Numbered from the stretch's first letter, positions 41,691-52,415 are shown. The stretch is DNA of 64,000 nucleotides from Fratercula arctica (GCA_947846985.1 CANTUZ010000001.1:187721455-187785454); one strand, 5' to 3'. The notes: a model not told the origin generated them from the letters alone. Made by a program: numbers and translations.

Positions 41691-42786
41691 GTTGTGCAGG
41701 GGGAAAAATCTGTTAGGTTTATTCCTCGTTAAGTCAAGAGGAGCATGTAGGGACTTTTGCCCGACAGCTGTAGTTTGAAATAACTTCAGCTCTGAAACAA
41801 CTTCCAGCTTACAGGGTTGTAAATGTGCCTGCTAAGGTAGGATTGGGTTGGTTGGTTTGGGGGGACACCACCACATGCTAATAATTACCTGTAGCAAATA
41901 CTAATTTCAGCTTTGTATCTAAATGTGCTTAATATTTTTCAGTGTCAAGTGTATACTGAGTATGGCTACTGTAGGTATTGGTGAATGAATTGAGAGTACT
42001 TCCTTTAATAAGCAGTTTCCCAATGTCCAAACTGAAGTTGGAGTTACCCCCAAGATTATTTCAGAAATCACGTAGGAATGATAATGTAGAAAGCTGAGCT
42101 ACAGCCTTGGCACGCTATGAATGCAAGACAAGCAGCAGGGCGAGGAGGGGCTCAGAAAGAATTACGATCTCTTTCTTAGCAAGTAAAAATGTCCTCAGAG
42201 GGATTGCCAGTTACCATGCAGCAGCCTGGAAAGGCTGAAGTTACCTCTTGTGGTACATCGGGAACCTGGCCTGCTTTCCTCACATGCGGAGAAGGGAGTT
42301 TTGGTCCCATGAGGTAAAGAGGGGACTCGATCTGGCTGGAGCAAATGTTCTTATAACTGGCTAAATAAAGCGTGTGTGAACCTGACTGAAAAATCACAGT
42401 CAGCAGCTCTCGAGTGCAGGAAGAACGCTTACCTCTCATTCTCTCGGCTGCAGTGGATTTAAAACGTTTTCCTTCCTCCTGCTGGGACTGCTTCCCTGCC
42501 CCGTGTGGTGGCTTTCTTGGGTCCTGGACGGTGGTGTGTCTTGTCTCGGACTGGGCATCTGTTGCAGAGGCTAGGGACTAAAAGTTAGGTGCCCAAAGGC
42601 AGAAATGTTCAAATTCTTGCCGTGCTGGGAAGGGGCCTGGATTTCCTGGGGTTTGGGATGCCATCACGCTGCCTTTTCCCAGGTCAGGCACTACATCCAG
42701 TTGTAACGTGAGATGTGTCAGTGAGATTATAAGAGATCCAAGAATGTGATCTATTATGATTTTCCTTAAGGAAGAAAGGTGCCGCT

Positions 42787-42889
42787 ATCTTATCAATGCT
42801 TATCAGTATCTAAAGGGCAGGCGTCAAGAGGATGGAGCCAGATTCTTTCAGTGGTGCCCAGCAACAGGCACAGACTGGAACACAGGAAA
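42787..42889 (+). mobile_element. CR1 LINE internal fragment
   Basis: A run containing ATCAATGCTTATCAGTATCT, AAGGGCAGGCGTCAAGAGGA and TGGAGCCAGATTCTTTCAGT, then GGTGCCCAGCAACAGG, matches the CR1 segment shortly upstream of the ORF2 end. Both ends are missing, so it is an isolated, partly deleted piece. Confidence 0.8.
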
Positions 42890-43467
42890 TTAGGGAAGAA
42901 GGCTTGGAAAAGGAGTAAGCTAATCACAAAATAAATCAGTGTTCAAAAGGTGAACTCATTTTTTTAATATGTTTTCAACTTTGCTGTGACACAGCTAATA
43001 TACGTACAGGCAACTGGAGTACAAATCTGAGCTTTCAAGGGTCATTAGCGGTTTTAAACTAAACAGCGGGAAGAAAAACCCGCTTCCTTCTTTCCTCATA
43101 CGTGATGCTGCGTCATCAAACCAGCTCTCGGATGCTGTGGAACTGTGGAACTGGAAGCTTTGCAAGGCTTTCAGTTCACTGTAAAAATAGGAACATGAGG
43201 TAGCAAAAACATGACTGGCCAAAAAAGAGTTGTGGTTAAAGACTCCAAAGTTCCCGTAGCTGATTTCTGAACAGTAGCGCTGTTAGAAATATTGAAATCC
43301 CTGAATGGAAACCAAAAGCTCATCTTGTTTTTTATTCCGCGGTGTGGCAGGATCAGCTGCATCTCGACTGCACGTGGCAGGACAGAGGCTTGTCTGCTCT
43401 GAAATAAATTAATGATAAAGATTATCTTTCCTCTCCAAGTTCTTGCAGGGCTTTAGAATTGTTAGCA

Positions 43468-43720
43468 TTAAAGTAGATATTAGGAAGAGTTAAATCTTCC
43501 TTGCTGGATCTTAACCTCTTTTTGTCTTCGCTGTGGGCATACAGAACAGCTTGTTCCCATTTTCTTTGCAACACGCTTTATGTATTTGAAGAGCATCCCC
43601 AGACTGGGTAGCTTTTAGGCTAAAGACTGAATCCAGCAACTCTAATTTCTACGTGAAATCCAATACTTTTAAGTCATTCCTCTCAATCCTGCTTTTTGGT
43701 TTCTGTTCACTTTGAGAAGC
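43468..43720 (-). mobile_element. Ancient CR1 LINE fragment, antisense
   Basis: Read on the minus strand, it shows decayed CR1 landmarks in order: a segment like CAAATACATAAAGCGTGTTG, then GGGAACAAGCTGTTCTGT, then AGCAAGGAAGATTTAACTCT and CCTAATATC. It is strongly diverged and has no open frame. Confidence 0.65.
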
Positions 43721-44019
43721 AAATTGTTTGTTTTTCTCTGCTTATTGTTTATTTTGGTCCTGGGGATGTTGCAGGCTGTCCTGGTACTAATACAGTACTT
43801 GGATTTCCTTTTGCTAGAGTGTGGCCTGGAATGCTACAATATTCTCTAGCATTGTCCTCAGCAGCAATTAGATTTCTGTTCTAATTTTAAAGCCCATGCT
43901 AAATTAAGGAGGGGGGGGAAAAAAAAAAAAACAACAACCAACCACTGCTAGGTACGTGTGCCTGACGTTATCCTTCTCTACTGACAAAGTAGGCACTAGG
44001 AGTGTACGAAAATGAGAGC

Positions 44020-45350
44020 GTTCAGTATCCTAATGATGTGGAGCAGCCAGCAAATGGATCCTGGAGCCAAGAGCATCCTGGAATGAAGCTTCAGGGGCTG
44101 CTGTGAACTTGTCCAGGGTGATGAGCTGGATCCTTGTGATCTGGGATGATTGTGCCAGCAGCAGGCGGTTTGTTCAGCAGTACCTCGGAGGCACCGATGT
44201 CAGGCAGCACTGAGGAGGTGAGATGCGCCAGCCTCTCTTGTGCTAGGAGGCACACAATAGGCTTTTTTTTCAACTTTTTTTCCACGTGGAGGAAAAGAAA
44301 AGGAATCCATGATCAGAGTTGCCGAGGCAGCCTCAGGTAGGGGTCGAGGAGGATAGCTTGTCCTGTTCTCAGAAGCACTGAAGTGCATCTCGCCTCTCCT
44401 GCCATGCACTGCTGAAGACTGGTGTAACATCCATGCAAGCATTTTCCAAATGTCCCAACAGTTCTGTGTGTAGCAATAGGTGGTACCCTCACTCCACGAG
44501 GCCAGCCAGAGCCTCTCATAGAGCATCAGGAAAGCCTGTGTTGGTCCAGAGCCTGTTTTAAGTTCCTGTAGGTGTGTACCAAGTATGGAAGAGTCCTTGA
44601 GCTGTCACAGATGCCAGGAGCCAGCTCAATTGCAGAGGACTAGACCTGAGAGACGCCGCTAAGAAAGTAAATGCCATATGCTGATGAAGAACTGAAGTGC
44701 TGCTCCTGTTCTAGGGCTCTGCTGCATGGCAAAGGCAGAGGTTGCTACATGGCTGATCCTCCGGCTGCGAGAAGATCTGGAGTTAAGGCGCAAGCAAAAG
44801 AATCTGTTAAAGTCAGTAATGAGTAGACGTCATGTCCCAGTTCATTACTAAACCTAGTGAGCTGTCATCTTCCATTTAAGAGCTTGTCGGCCTCTCCTTA
44901 GCTCTTTCAGCTGGACGCTGTGTGCCTCGCAGTCCTACCAGCAGTTGGCGTGACAAGAATTGCTGCCCAAACTGTAGCTGCTGACACAGCGTGGTAGCCC
45001 AGTGCCTGGTTTCAAAACACAGATGATGACAAGGCTGAGAAACAGGGCAGGAGCAGATGCAACCTTGACAATCCCACAAGCAAGGATCATCGTTCTGGAG
45101 CTCAGGAGCCAAATCTAGCTGGGATATAAGGAATTTGTGTGCTATTCGGATGCTACCTGCTTCCATGGCGGAGGAGGTGCTTCTTGCTCCATCCCCGTCC
45201 ACCTGCTGTTCTTATCCTCCGCAGTAGTTGCCAGCCTCAAGCAGCAATAATTATCTGTACAGAACCCTGTGCTGCCACTGCTCGATTTCCTTCGTCTGAA
45301 TTTCTGGAGATTTAAGTAAAATGTAACCATCAGTGGATTTCTGTGTTTCT
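44020..45350. other. GC-richer intergenic block of unknown origin
   Basis: About 1.3 kb with higher GC than its neighbours and short open frames on the minus strand (for example 44200-44526 and 44876-45202) that match nothing I recognise. I found no terminal repeats, poly(A) tail or conserved motif, so it could be an old retroelement, a noncoding transcript or plain unique sequence. Confidence 0.3.
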
Positions 45351-45510
45351 ACCGATATGGAGCTGTGAAAGATGCTGTGTTGACAAATGATAGGGGAAAA
45401 TAAACTGTGCTCTGCTAATTGCAGATTTCAGAGGAGAGGAGCTGGGACCTTTTTCTCTTTTAAAAAGTTTTTTTTTTTTTTATTAAATATGGTATCAGTG
45501 CTCAGCAAAT

Positions 45511-46024
45511 TATAGAATCATAGAATTCCCTAGGTCGGAAGGGACCTTTCAGATCATCTGGTCCAACCATCAACCTAACTCTGACAAAAACCATCACTAA
45601 ACCATATCTCTAAGCACTATGTCTACCCGTCTTTTAAATACCTCCAGGGATGGTGACTCAACCACTTCCCTGAGCAGCCTGTTCCAATGCTTCACAACCC
45701 TGTCAGTGTAAAAATTTTTCCTAATACCCAGTCTAAACATCCCCTGGTGCAACTTGAGGCCGTTTCCTCTTGTCCTATCGCCTGTTACTTGGGAGAAGAG
45801 ACTGACCCCCACCTCACTACAACCTCCTGTCAGGCAGTTGTAGAGAGCGAGAAGGTCTCCCCACAGCCTCCTTTTCTCCAGGCTGAACAACCCGGGCTCC
45901 CTCAGCTGCTCCTCACAAGACTTGTGCTCCAGACCCCTCACCAGCTTCACTGCCCTTCTCTGGACCCACTCCAGCACCTCAGTGTCTGTCTTGTAGTGAG
46001 GGGCGAGTTTGACCATGCTCAACA
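45511..46024 (-). mobile_element. CR1 LINE, antisense, about 0.5 kb with ORF2 end preserved
   Basis: The + strand begins TATAGAATCATAGAATTCCC, the reverse complement of the CR1 tail, followed by GGTCGGAAGGGACCTTTCAG and ATCATCTGGTCCAACCATCA. It extends upstream on the minus strand through the end of ORF2. It is 5'-truncated at about 46.0 kb, as is normal for CR1. This is the longest and least decayed CR1 copy on the minus strand of the window. Confidence 0.95.
45597..46016 (-). pseudogene. C-terminal remnant of CR1 ORF2 (reverse transcriptase protein tail)
   Basis: A frame of about 140 codons stays open and carries the conserved tail of CR1 ORF2 in order: [20 protein letters not shown], then [39 protein letters not shown], and [17 protein letters not shown] before the stop. 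The endonuclease and reverse transcriptase domains are absent because the element is 5'-truncated, so no functional protein is expected. The open frame may extend artefactually beyond the element at its N-terminal side. Confidence 0.9.
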
Positions 46025-46109
46025 TTTGTTTTCTTAAGAAAAAAAAGGACAAGATACCAAACAGTGAAAAAATTCCATGTCTTCTCCATCCCACAAATGC
46101 ATCTCCTTT

Positions 46110-46142
46110 AAAAAAAAAAAAAAAAGAAAAAGAAAAAAAAAA
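46110..46142. repeat. A-rich tract
   Basis: A run of A residues broken by three single G residues, just beyond the 5' end of the antisense CR1 copy. It has no associated retrocopy that I can recognise. Confidence 0.9.
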
Positions 46143-46774
46143 GCAGCAGTTTTACTGTTTGGCTGCAGCCCAAGGCATGGATGTGGGGAGCTGAGCCCTT
46201 GTCCTTTTCCTCGACGTAAACGAGGGAGGGAGAAGCCAGCGCTGGTTCCCTCCGGGCTTTTCGCCATCTGTCTCTGCCTCCCGGCTTCTCCCACAGCCTT
46301 GTTTGCCTCCCGTGACGTCGAGAACATGTGTGGATGCAGATGCCAGACTCCAACTCGCCGAGAGCTCTTTTCTTGACCAGGGGCCAGCCTCGCAGCTCGC
46401 GTGATTCCTTTATGAATCCTAAGCACGTACCACCTTGTACAAACACTGACGTGTCCTGGTCCACCACCTGACTTTTATAAGGGATCTTCATAAAATGCCT
46501 CAATGAATGTGTGTGGCCACCTACTTCGTAAAAATATGTAAGAGCTACCGAGGGATATTTCCATGGATTAAAAAAAATAATAATAAATTTCAGTGTGCGT
46601 CCGCAATTGTGTGTGTGCGGGATGGGGCACTCTGTCCCACACTGACGCCTAAGCGTGCTGATGGTCAGGGTGGAATTCCCGTCTCATTTTTTGGGATAAA
46701 AGTCATTTGTTAGGCAAAAAAAGCAAAAGAAGAAAACAGGTTTGGGATTTTTTGTTTTGGTTTGGTTTTTTTTC

Positions 46775-46799
46775 GGGGGGTGGTGGGGGTGGGTGGTGG
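46775..46799 (+). other. G-rich tract, possible G-quadruplex
   Basis: GGGGGG, GG, GGGGG, GGG, GG and GG runs are separated by single T residues or one TGGT loop, directly after a T/G-rich stretch. It provides at least three runs of three or more G and could fold as a G-quadruplex. Confidence 0.6.
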
Positions 46800-49088
46800 T
46801 TCTTTTTTAAGATTTATTTCAAGCGCTACCTGAAAATACTGAAACACTGCCCTGAGTTGCAACAACTATTTGGCAACACCTTTCTTTGCCCCCTCTTTGC
46901 ATTGACGTCTGATTCTTAACTGAGCCAGGTCTAACTCAGTTTGTGTGACTTGTCTGGCAGTTTAGGCAGCTTGTTGGCTGATTTCCTTGTCAGTAAAGAT
47001 CTTAAAATGACTTTCAGGTGCTCTTTCCTCCCTCCCCCACAACTGCCCAGACACGTTCTACGTCACCCCATTTTCTGGCAGAGTCCCCGTGGCCATGGAC
47101 AACCCCGTGGGTTTAGGGGAGTTTGCCTACTCATTTTCTCCATCCTCCTCCAGTTTAAGCGGATCTCTGGGAATCTGAAGATTCATCTCCCTCAAACTCA
47201 GCTCTCCTGCTTTCTGAGCCAATAAAACAGGCAGAGCTTCATCCCCACGTTCCCACCTTCACGCTGCTCTGGAAGTCACAAGGAAGACAATTTTTAAATT
47301 TTTTTTTTTTTAATTTTGAGAAGCGGTGTTCGAGGCATGTGAATGCTTATTTGACTTCTCCTCGTTAGTAATGGTGGCATATTTTTAAATGTTACTGTCT
47401 TCCTTTAAACTGAAGAATATTCCTGTAATAGTCTCACTTTTGAGATGGGGAACAGAAACTTCGGCCTGGGCACACCGCTCAGAAGTCGGTAGTTGCATGC
47501 TTTTGAAACATCTTCGTTTTCATGTAAATGCATTGATTGCGTTGTAAATTAAGCATGAATTTTTATTTCGGTCTTTCTTAGCGTATTTTCAGTTCTCTGG
47601 ACTGTGACTAAGGACAGTGTGCTTTAGCCGAAAACAGATTTTTGGCATGTGTTTGAGCGCGTTTTATTCAGACTTTGGTATGTCGGAAAAGTGCTGGGTA
47701 GGGGATGCCGCGAACTCTCCTCCAGTGCTTTCCCTCCCATCGGCACGCTGTTTCTCACCATCACCGGCTGCAGTTTAGACTGCCACCTCCAGTTCATCCC
47801 TGATATTGTTTAATGCGCGTCTGATCTGTTTAATAGGTGCCCTGTATGCGTATGTATTTATATGTATGTAGACACACGTGTAGATAGACGCGTATGCGTA
47901 TCTAGTGTTGTTGAATGTGTATCTAGATGAACAGGTGTTAGGCGTAACGCTGCTCAGCTGGATTCAATGACTAACCAGGTGAAGGGTGGGGGAGGGTGAG
48001 AGGGTGGTGTCTGGCTCCTTTGAACCACGCTGACAAGGTTTCCCAGCGCTCACAGATGTCTGGAGCCCACGTGGGTCTCGTTTGTGCCCGTTCTGAACGT
48101 CCTCGAGGAATGCGCCTGGCCATCTCTCCGCTGCCAAGAAACCCGACGCAATCTTATTTTACAGCAGGGCTCCAAGGGCATTGTACGTTATGGGCCCAGA
48201 AAAAGTTATTGATTTCTGAAATGTTCAGATGGAAGATATTTTGAGGTTTATTTTCTTTCTTCTTAAAAAAAAAAAGAAGATTTTAAACCCCACTACTTTG
48301 GATCTGGGCCCTTAAAAAGATGGGGTGGGCAGACTTCTCAAACTCGACTTTTGCTGCATAGTGGTCGCGTCTTTTCCTGCTTACTTGCCAGGACCCAAGT
48401 TCAAGAGCATTTCTTTCTTCTGGAAAAGACCGATAACTTCACTGTACCTCGTGTTCAGTAACTGTCATTGCTTCTACTTCCTGATTTCGTTTAGCAAAGT
48501 CATCAACAGTCGTATGAGAAACGAGGAACCCCGAACTCGGTTTATGGCAAACAAATTAGTAGCGTTTGCACTTGTAAGGTATTTTGAGGTAGGAACCGGG
48601 ATACCTGAGGGGTTGTGTGAGAAAACACTTACATGAGTGGGGTAACTGAGTGGCAAATCTTAGCAGAAAGATAAAAGACTCTTTTCAAAATTGTTTTTGT
48701 CCAACGATCACTTCGGCTGTATTCTGTTATGCCTTGACTTAGCAAATGAGTGCCACGAGCCAGGCGACACTTAATAAAATCGGGTCTTTTCATAGTATCG
48801 AACAGCTTGCTTCCTTCACTGGTGAAATTCAGCATTTAAGGCTTTGCATTAATACTTGGCACTCCTTTTTAACAGAATTGAAAGAGGAGAGAGAATTTGT
48901 GTTGAACAGAGCCTGAACTGCGAACTCGGCTTGAACGTCAGCTCAGGTGCTTCTTTAATAGGGACGACAGAAATGTCACTTGTCATATGAGGGCACCAAA
49001 CTAGCCACGAATCAAGATATCGTTACAGCTAATTGCTCTTCATCTCATGCAAATATTTGGATTTGGACACATGCTTTTTGTTTCTTGG

Positions 49089-49166
49089 TATTATTATTAT
49101 CGTTGTTGTTGTTTTCTTGTTTGTTGTTGTTACTGTTATTACTATTACTACTATCACCATCAACAA
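49089..49166 (+). repeat. Degenerate trinucleotide (TTR/TAY) tract
   Basis: A run of interrupted triplets: TTATTATTAT, GTTGTTGTTG, TTGTTGTTGT, then ACTATTACTACTATCACC. The period of three holds for most of the tract while the unit drifts from TTA to TTG to CTA. The open frames through it are compositional. Confidence 0.85.
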
Positions 49167-50672
49167 CTTCTGTGTGTAGCACCCAATGGGAAATCCATTG
49201 GAGTGCGCTACTGGGAGCCTGAAGAGCCGGACTCTGTTGGCGGCTTGGATTTGAAACACTTCATGCTCCCTGTAAAAACACTGGAGATCCAGGATTGAAA
49301 TGCATAAAATTACTGCAAAATATTAATAACTGCTTTAATTCCGGGGGAAGAAGAAACAGCGGGGCTTAAAGGAAGAAAGGCATAAAATGAATAACTGCGC
49401 TTTAAGTGGGCACAGTTCACAGTGTTTTGATCTTCTAGTAATAACGGGGGATATAAAGAAAGCACAGCTGAAGAAACCAACACAGTCCACTCCAGTCTTT
49501 CAATTAAAGAGAGCTTAACAGAATGAAAAGTTGTTTATGAAAAGAAAATTTTGAAAAGCCCCATAAATCACCCCTGTCTTTCATACACAAAAGGAACTGA
49601 TCATAGTTTTATAATATAAGCGATAATATTCTGGAAATTAAAATATGTAGAGGAAAATTTATAAAAGTGAAAAAATTGCTTAGCGTTTTGGTTTTTTCAC
49701 TAATACGTAAGAGAGCGTGAGATGAATATTTTGATTTATAAATAGCTGCATGATGGAATAATGTTGACTTTTTTCAGATGTAACTAATGCGTTAAGTATT
49801 TCTTGCCTTTATAACTGGAAGGGGAAGCTGAAATATTTGAAATGTGGTTTTCTCTGGTATGTAATTAAACTATAAATGACATTTTGTAGTTAAAGGCTGT
49901 CTGTATATGCTAATTTTAAAAGTTTTGTGATGTATCACAAGGGAAAACAACTGTCATTCTCGCACCAATATTCCAATATAGGGACTGTGGTCCCTTAATC
50001 GGCAGATCCCGCCGCCTTTGATTGCACAAGACACAGCCAGCTCCAAGTTTCTCCGTCCAGCTTCAAGTCCCATAGCACGGTCTGGAAGAAGAAATTTGTG
50101 AATCTTGGTGTTTTTGCCTCTATATGAGAAGGTATCAATCTGGACAAGTACAGGTTTATTTTGGTTTAATGTCTTTTAGATATTGTAACCATTCTGGAAA
50201 AGCTACTATGTTTTTTCTCCACGATGACCTTTTCATTATCGGACTAGAAAATCCCAGGACACGGTGGCTATTACCAGCTGGAAAAGTTCTCAAGGATTTT
50301 TTCTTCTTTTGGTACTGCCTAAGAAATACTACCTTGAAATGCTGGGAAGTATTGTCCCACTCAGTACAGACTGTGGGAACACAGGAGCGAGATCCAAACA
50401 AATCGCAATATACAGTGCCCGTTTGCTTACACGTTTGTAACCCGTGTAGCATCAAAAACCGCGGGGAGCGGCTGGGTTAACGGCCCTCTGAATTTTTGCC
50501 ACATTCTGTTGACGAGCCTTGTCTCACGAAGAAATGCCTCACCGAGGGAGTCAAGGAAAGAAGAAAAACGCATTTCACGAAAAGTACAATGTTGTGACTT
50601 GATGATTAGGTGTCACTGATGCTGTTTTAGTGACACACGCTTCGTTCTTGTGCCATAAAGTACTTTCCAAGA

Positions 50673-50691
50673 CGGGGTGGGGGGGTGGGGG
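50673..50691 (+). other. G-rich tract upstream of ST7, possible G-quadruplex
   Basis: GGGG, GGGGGGG and GGGGG are separated by single T residues. Splitting the central run gives four G-triplets with one-base loops, a strong quadruplex pattern, about 0.73 kb upstream of the ST7 start codon. Confidence 0.65.
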
Positions 50692-50954
50692 CAAGTTTTA
50701 CAGTTCAGGACTGTGCTGGGCATTGCACACAGAAATCCACATAAGCAAACTGTTGTTTTACACCTCTGATGTTATCCCAGCAAGATACTCAGGCAAACAG
50801 CAAAAAAAAAAAACGAACCAAACATACTACGTGAGCCCTTTTTAGGCTTGAAGTCCTGTCACATGGTGAAAAAAAACGCCGGAAATTCTTGTTCAAAAGC
50901 GTAAAGACATGGAAAAAAGGTTGCATGGGCTTTTTAAAAAAAAAATTAAAATTT

Positions 50955-50970
50955 CCCCCCCCCCCCCCCC
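50955..50970. repeat. Poly(C) run of 16
   Basis: Sixteen consecutive C residues sit at the upstream edge of the ST7 CpG-rich promoter. It is a likely spot for length variation or assembly error. Confidence 0.95.
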
Positions 50971-51116
50971 ATCTTGCCCGCAGCCTCTCGCAGTTTCCCC
51001 GCGTTTCATCATGCAGCTGCCGGGAGCGGGGGCCGAGCCCGGCCAGGGGGGGAGCAGGACCGGAGCACGTCGTGTGTGTGTGTCCCCTCCTTCGGCTTTG
51101 CCAAAAACCCGCTTTC

Positions 51117-51136
51117 TTTTTTTTTTTTTTTTTTTT
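51117..51136. repeat. Poly(T) run of 20 inside the CpG-rich promoter
   Basis: Twenty T residues interrupt otherwise GC-rich sequence about 270 bases upstream of the ST7 start codon. Confidence 0.95.
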
Positions 51137-51343
51137 GGCCTTTGCACCCGAGGCGGGAGCCCCGCAGGAGTCCATTTTAAGCGGGCGGGCCGGTGCCGGC
51201 CGTGGGCGGTCTCGAACCCGCGTCCCGGCCGCGCCCCCGCGGCGGGCGGTGCGAGGGGCGTGAATCATCCCCACGAATACACTAACGCTGAGAGGTTGTG
51301 GCAGCAGAGAGCTGAGTTTGGGTTGGGTTTGTATTATTTTCTT

Positions 51344-51407
51344 TTTTATTTTATTTTATTTTATTTTATCTTATTCCCCCCCCCACTCTCTCCTCCACAA
51401 AAAAAAA
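51344..51407 (+). repeat. ST7: (TTTTA)n, C9 and A9 low-complexity cluster in the ST7 leader
   Basis: About five TTTTA units (51344-51369) are followed by nine C residues (51376-51384), a CT-rich string and nine A residues (51399-51407), ending one base before the ATG. The start context is AACATGG, with A at -3 and G at +4, a good Kozak match. Confidence 0.9.
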
Positions 51408-51408
51408 C

Positions 51409-51559
51409 ATGGCTGAAGCCGGGACGGGCTTTTTGGAACAGCTGAAGTCGTGCATCGTCTGGTCCTGGACTTATCTCTGGACGCTGTGGTTCTTCATCAT
51501 GCTCTTCCTGGTCTACATCTTAAGGGTTCCCCTGAAGATTAATGACAATTTAACCACAG
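51409..51559 (+). CDS. ST7: Suppressor of tumorigenicity 7 (ST7), first coding exon only
   Basis: The exon encodes 50 residues plus one base. It starts MAEAGTGFLEQLKSCIVWSW and continues into a strongly hydrophobic segment (about residues 16-38, TYLWTLWFFIMLFLVYIL) that forms the first membrane span. It ends PLKINDNLTT before the donor CAG|GTAGGA in phase 1. This N-terminus matches vertebrate ST7, with a few conservative changes from the human form as I recall it. ST7 is a multi-pass membrane protein first described as a candidate tumour suppressor on human 7q31; its biochemical role is poorly defined. The remaining exons lie beyond the window. The frame past 51559 is intron and should not be read as protein. 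Position and strand downstream of CAPZA2 fit conserved synteny. Confidence 0.95.
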
Positions 51560-51808
51560 GTAGGACGGGATTATCCCCCCCCCGCCCCGCTCCATGTCCT
51601 CCCCCTCAGATGCCGGGTCGGTGCGGAGAGTGTGGGTTTTCCCTTCCCCGAAACATCCAGGGGGGATCCCTGGGGCTTCCCCCGCATCCCGTTGCTTGCT
51701 GGTCCTTGAAGGTCCAGAGATAGCTCAGCTTGAGTTTCCTCCTTGGAGTTGTGCCGCAGAAGGTGGTGGTGGTGGGAAGCTGGAGGAATCCCGGTGTCAC
51801 CCCGGTGC

Positions 51809-51830
51809 TTTTTTTTTTTTTTTTTTTTTT
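51809..51830. repeat. Poly(T) run of 22
   Basis: Twenty-two consecutive T residues about 250 bases into ST7 intron 1, in GC-rich surroundings. Confidence 0.95.
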
Positions 51831-52197
51831 GTGTTGGCGGGTTAAGGGAAACGAGCTGCTGGTGGTTTAAGCGCTTCTCTCCTGCCCGCTGGAGTTGAGC
51901 TGCCAGAGGGATGCTGCGATGTCCTTCTGCTGGGGTGTAAGGGCGGTGGTGGCACTTGGAGGAGCTCCTCGGGCTCCTCTTGCATCCTGCCAGGAGAGGC
52001 AAAGGAGTCAAGATGACTTCAGGAGTTCAGGGCAAGCTGTGGCCGTGGCCCAGCTTGCTCTTCTCTTGGAGTTGCATTTCATGCCGGACTTTTCCTAAAG
52101 GAGTCAACATCGTGATTTTTGATGAGCAGGCTCTTTGAGAAAAAAAAACCAAAACAAACCACGTTTAATTAGTGTCTTAAGCTATTTATCCTGGTTC

Positions 52198-52415
52198 TAC
52201 TGTGAAAATGATAGGAAGAAGTTCTTCACTATGAGGGTGGTGAGACACTGGCACAGGTTGCCCAGAGAAGTTGTGTATGCCCCATCCCTGGAAGTGTTCA
52301 AGGCCAGGCTGGATGGGGCTTTGAGCAGCCTGGTCTAGTGGGAGGTGTCCCTGCCCGTGGCAGGGGGTTGGAACTAGAAGATCTTTAAGGTCCCTTCCAA
52401 CCCAAACCGTTCCAT
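52198..52415 (+). mobile_element. CR1 LINE, 3'-end copy with ORF2 tail
   Basis: The first part still translates to the CR1 ORF2 tail (KKFFTMRVVRHWHRLPREVV, then SLEVFKARLDGALSSLV and a stop at about 52338). The 3' region with GGGGGTTGGAACTAGAAGAT and CCCTTCCAACCCAAACCGTT follows. It ends TTCCATGATAAAT rather than in the common ATTCTATG repeat. It is strongly 5'-truncated. Confidence 0.95.

Larger units (their letters stand above)
37989..41705 (+). other. CAPZA2: CAPZA2 3' UTR, short and probable long forms
   Basis: The stop codon is followed within 50 bases by a poly(A) signal at 38033-38038, giving a very short UTR. The next 3.6 kb is AU-rich and free of clear transposons, with further AATAAA signals at 39811, 39981, 40220 and 41685. 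Repeat scarcity and serial signals suggest alternative long 3' UTRs, but only transcript data can fix the ends. Small open frames here have no recognisable similarity. Confidence 0.6.
41706..50950. other. Intergenic region between CAPZA2 and ST7
   Basis: This stretch holds three recognisable CR1 pieces (42.8, 43.5 and 45.5-46.0 kb) and several homopolymer or simple-repeat tracts. A patch at 44.0-45.35 kb is more GC-rich than its surroundings. A CpG-containing patch lies at about 46.2-46.4 kb, and two G-rich tracts lie at 46.78 and 50.67 kb. No protein-coding exon is recognisable. In mammals an antisense noncoding RNA starts near the ST7 promoter; a bird counterpart could lie here, but the sequence alone does not show one. 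Confidence 0.6.
50970..51610 (+). promoter_or_regulatory. ST7: CpG-rich promoter and 5' leader region of ST7
   Basis: GC- and CpG-dense sequence with GC-box-like strings (GCGGGCGGGCCGG, GCCGTGGGCGG, CGCCCCCGCGG) covers about 50.97-51.28 kb and resumes over the first coding exon. No TATA box is evident. The 5' UTR is expected between about 51.2 and 51.41 kb, but no start site can be fixed from sequence. Overlapping long open frames on both strands here are shadows of the base composition. Confidence 0.75.

Noticed and set aside
50789..51445. Long open frames on both strands across the ST7 promoter (161, 124 and 178 codons)
   Set aside because: They run through poly(C), poly(T) and GC-rich sequence, consist of Pro, Phe, Lys and Arg runs, and show no domain. 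They are shadows of the CpG-rich region.
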